NCBI RefSeq assembly: GCF_014649115.1
Contig: NZ_BMSK01000007.1
Coordinates: forward strand, 360,178-424,177
Length of the DNA: 64,000 nucleotides
From: Streptomyces eurythermus
Lineage (GTDB): Bacteria > Actinomycetota > Actinomycetes > Streptomycetales > Streptomycetaceae
Reading direction: 5' to 3'
Part shown: in pieces, positions 62,500-64,000 of the stretch
Position numbering within the stretch: position 1 is the first letter of the stretch
Layout of the letters: every line of letters starts with the position of its first letter
The notes under the pieces: model-generated
What the model saw: only the letters and a program-made list of their open reading frames with translations
What the model was told of the DNA's origin: nothing
The model's database searches: none
Position numbers and translations under genes: made by a program

Positions 62500-62892
62500 G
62501 TGAACACCGAAACCGCGGACATCAAGGCCATCGAACAGGTCGTGGCCACAGTCGAGCGCACTCAGCGTGCCAAAGACGTCGAGGGGTTCCTCGCGCTCTT
62601 CCATCCCGACGCTCTCTGGACGACCGCCCACGGCAAGGTTCTCATCGGCCTGGACGCGATCGCCGAGTTCACCCGCGCCGTCCTGCCCCACGCGAGCTGG
62701 GACGGCGAGGTCACCTACGAGGCAGTGCACACGCAGTTCCTGCGGCCCGACGTGGTGGCCGTCAAGGTCCGGCAGGTCTACCACTCGGCAGAGGGCAATA
62801 CGGAGGGCGCCCCGCTTTACGTCATGACCAAGCAAGGGGACGGGAGCTGGTTGCTGCACGCCTGCCAGAACACCGAAGTGCGGGTCGATTGA
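62500..62892 (+). CDS. SgcJ/EcaC-type SnoaL-like protein
   Basis: A 130-residue NTF2/SnoaL-fold protein (IKAIEQVVATVERTQRAKDV near the start, FLALFHPDALWTTAHGKVLI, GLDAIAEFTRAVLP). The SgcJ/EcaC group occurs in natural-product and oxidative contexts; the reaction is unknown. GTG 62500 follows AGGGTGA; GTG 62491 would add three residues. A SoxR-type box is directly upstream, so expression is probably induced by redox-active compounds or nitric oxide. It is a single-gene unit, followed by a long untranslated gap. Confidence 0.75.
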   Translation: MNTETADIKAIEQVVATVERTQRAKDVEGFLALFHPDALWTTAHGKVLIGLDAIAEFTRAVLPHASWDGEVTYEAVHTQFLRPDVVAVKVRQVYHSAEGNTEGAPLYVMTKQGDGSWLLHACQNTEVRVD

Positions 62893-63304
62893 CAGCTCAT
62901 TCCGATGGGTGCGATCTCGCGGCGTGCTGTTCGCGCTGAACTTCCCGGACCCCGCGCGCGTCGGGAGTCGGACGTTCGCTCGACGGCGTTGCGTTTCTCG
63001 TTCGGACGGTCTGAGCTGCGGCGTTCCTTCGTGAGGGGTGCGAACTTTTCGGCGCTGGTGCCGAATCATGCGGAAGGTGTTGACGCCGTTCACGGGTTCC
63101 CTATCATCCACGGTGCCCGACCTTCCGACATTCGTTCGAGATGACGAACGTGGCGGAATCGCTCCGCGCGCACAGCGGTACACCTGGCGGGGTCCACCGC
63201 GACGCCCGAGTCGTAAGGAGTGTGTCGCACGAATGCATATGTCATGTACCCGTCACCTCTGCGGAGGGTGACCCGAACCGCTTGCCCAAGGATTGCGAGG
63301 GCCC
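62893..63304 (+). promoter_or_regulatory. Promoter region of the GH62 gene
   Basis: A 412-base gap without a convincing gene. TTGACG (63080-63085), a 16-base spacer and TATCAT (63102-63107) form a good promoter, giving a leader of roughly 190 bases. Inside the leader CGTTCG and CGAACG (63133-63138 and 63145-63150) form an inverted repeat that could be an operator for a sugar-responsive repressor. The first 180 bases show nothing clear. Confidence 0.5.
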
Positions 63305-64000
63305 ATGTCCCCAGGAAGTCTCAGCCGCAGGCATCCGTCCGCGGTGCTCGCCGCGGTGTTCGCGGCACTGGCCGCGCTGGCGGCGCTGCTCGTGGCCACC
63401 CCGGCTCAGGCGGCCGGCACCGGCGCCCTGCGCGGTGTCGGTTCGAACCGGTGTCTCGATGTGCCGGGTGCCAGTCAGACGGACGGCACGAACCTGCAGA
63501 TCTATGACTGCTCGGGCGGGACGAACCAGCAGTGGACGCTGACGGACGCCAACCAGCTGACCGTCTACGGCACCAAGTGCCTGGACGTTCCGGGGCACGC
63601 CACCACGGCCGGTACGCGGCCGGTGATCTGGTCCTGCAACGGCGGCACGAACCAGCAGTGGCGGGTGAACTCCGACGGCACGGTCGTCGCCGTGGAGTCC
63701 GGGCTGTGCCTGGACGTCACGGGCGCCGCTACGGCCAACGGCACGGCGGTGGAGCTCTGGACGTGCAACGGCGGCAGCAATCAGAAGTGGACCGGCCTCA
63801 CCGGAACCCCGCCGACCGACGGCTCGTGTGCTCTTCCGTCGTCGTACCGGTGGTCATCGACGGGTGCCTTGGCGCAGCCGGCGAACGGGTGGGTCTCGCT
63901 GAAGGACTTCACCAATGTGACGTACAACGGCAAGCACCTGGTCTACGCGTCGAACGTGTCCGGGTCGTCGTACGGGTCGATGGCGTTCGCTCCCTTCACG
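63305..64000 (+). CDS. Secreted GH62 alpha-L-arabinofuranosidase with ricin-B lectin domain (cut by window edge)
   Basis: The first 232 residues of an exported enzyme that runs off the right edge. A signal peptide (MSPGSLSRRHPSAVLAAV, with an AQA cleavage site near residue 36) is followed by a CBM13/ricin-B domain at about 40-155 with three QxW-type repeats (NQQW, NQQW, NQKW). After a short Thr/Pro linker, CALPSSYRWSSTGALAQP and WVSLKDFTNV begin a GH62 catalytic domain. GH62 enzymes cut arabinose side chains from arabinoxylan. The catalytic acid residues lie outside the window. Confidence 0.85.
   Translation, partial: MSPGSLSRRHPSAVLAAVFAALAALAALLVATPAQAAGTGALRGVGSNRCLDVPGASQTDGTNLQIYDCSGGTNQQWTLTDANQLTVYGTKCLDVPGHATTAGTRPVIWSCNGGTNQQWRVNSDGTVVAVESGLCLDVTGAATANGTAVELWTCNGGSNQKWTGLTGTPPTDGSCALPSSYRWSSTGALAQPANGWVSLKDFTNVTYNGKHLVYASNVSGSSYGSMAFAPFT

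Noticed and set aside
1..64000. tRNA genes, CRISPR arrays, insertion sequences and attachment sites
   Set aside because: None was found on reading both strands: no cloverleaf-like repeats, no regular direct repeats with spacers and no transposase or integrase-like proteins.

Overview
The window is high-GC DNA with strong codon bias, GTG and TTG starts, ATGA/GTGA gene overlaps, lipobox signal peptides and secreted glycosidases. This points to Streptomyces or a close relative. No rRNA, tRNA, CRISPR array, transposase or integrase was found.

Layout. (1) Positions 1-8045 hold a type I restriction-modification operon on the minus strand (hsdR cut by the left edge, hsdS, hsdM), a second N6-adenine methylase with its own HTH and specificity-like C-terminus, a DndB-like protein on the plus strand and a DUF4352-type lipoprotein. 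A small frameshifted ORF follows (8131-8679). (2) Positions 8844-21657 are one plus-strand operon of six overlapping genes: two proteins of unknown function, a giant DEAD/DEAH helicase with a C-terminal DUF1998-type cysteine cluster, a protein with a degenerate J-domain, a GrpE-like protein and an Hsp70-like ATPase. It ends at a good terminator. This helicase plus chaperone set is the best candidate here for an undescribed (probably defence) system. (3) Positions 21787-23811 are a TetR regulator and an MFS exporter sharing operator-like sequence. (4) Positions 24097-30760 are a sugar ABC importer, a GH1 beta-glucosidase and a secreted GH16 beta-glucanase, probably for beta-1,3-glucan use; no ATPase gene is present.

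(5) Positions 31043-55842 look like one specialised-metabolism locus, bracketed by two similar ACS-type MFS transporters. It can make anthranilate from chorismate (fused TrpE/TrpG), activate it (two adenylate-forming ligases), and hydroxylate and reduce the ring with a fused monooxygenase/old yellow enzyme of the 2-aminobenzoyl-CoA type. It also has an SDR, RidA, a ring-hydrolase-like crotonase and a pair of acyl-CoA dehydrogenases for further processing. To this are added a stand-alone carrier protein, a P450, a PanC-like amide ligase with an altered acid pocket, extra ketol-acid reductoisomerase and dihydroxyacid dehydratase genes, and two gamma-carbonic-anhydrase-fold proteins. Two Lrp/AsnC-type regulators, a FadR-type regulator and a repeated 15-base motif suggest shared control. 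The product is not known to me.

(6) Positions 55860-64000 hold an MFS exporter, a GNAT, a Zur-box-preceded peptide/nickel-type importer (binding protein plus fused permease, no ATPase) with an MFS exporter, a SnoaL-like gene behind a SoxR-type box, and the start of a secreted GH62 arabinofuranosidase with an N-terminal ricin-B domain, cut by the right edge.
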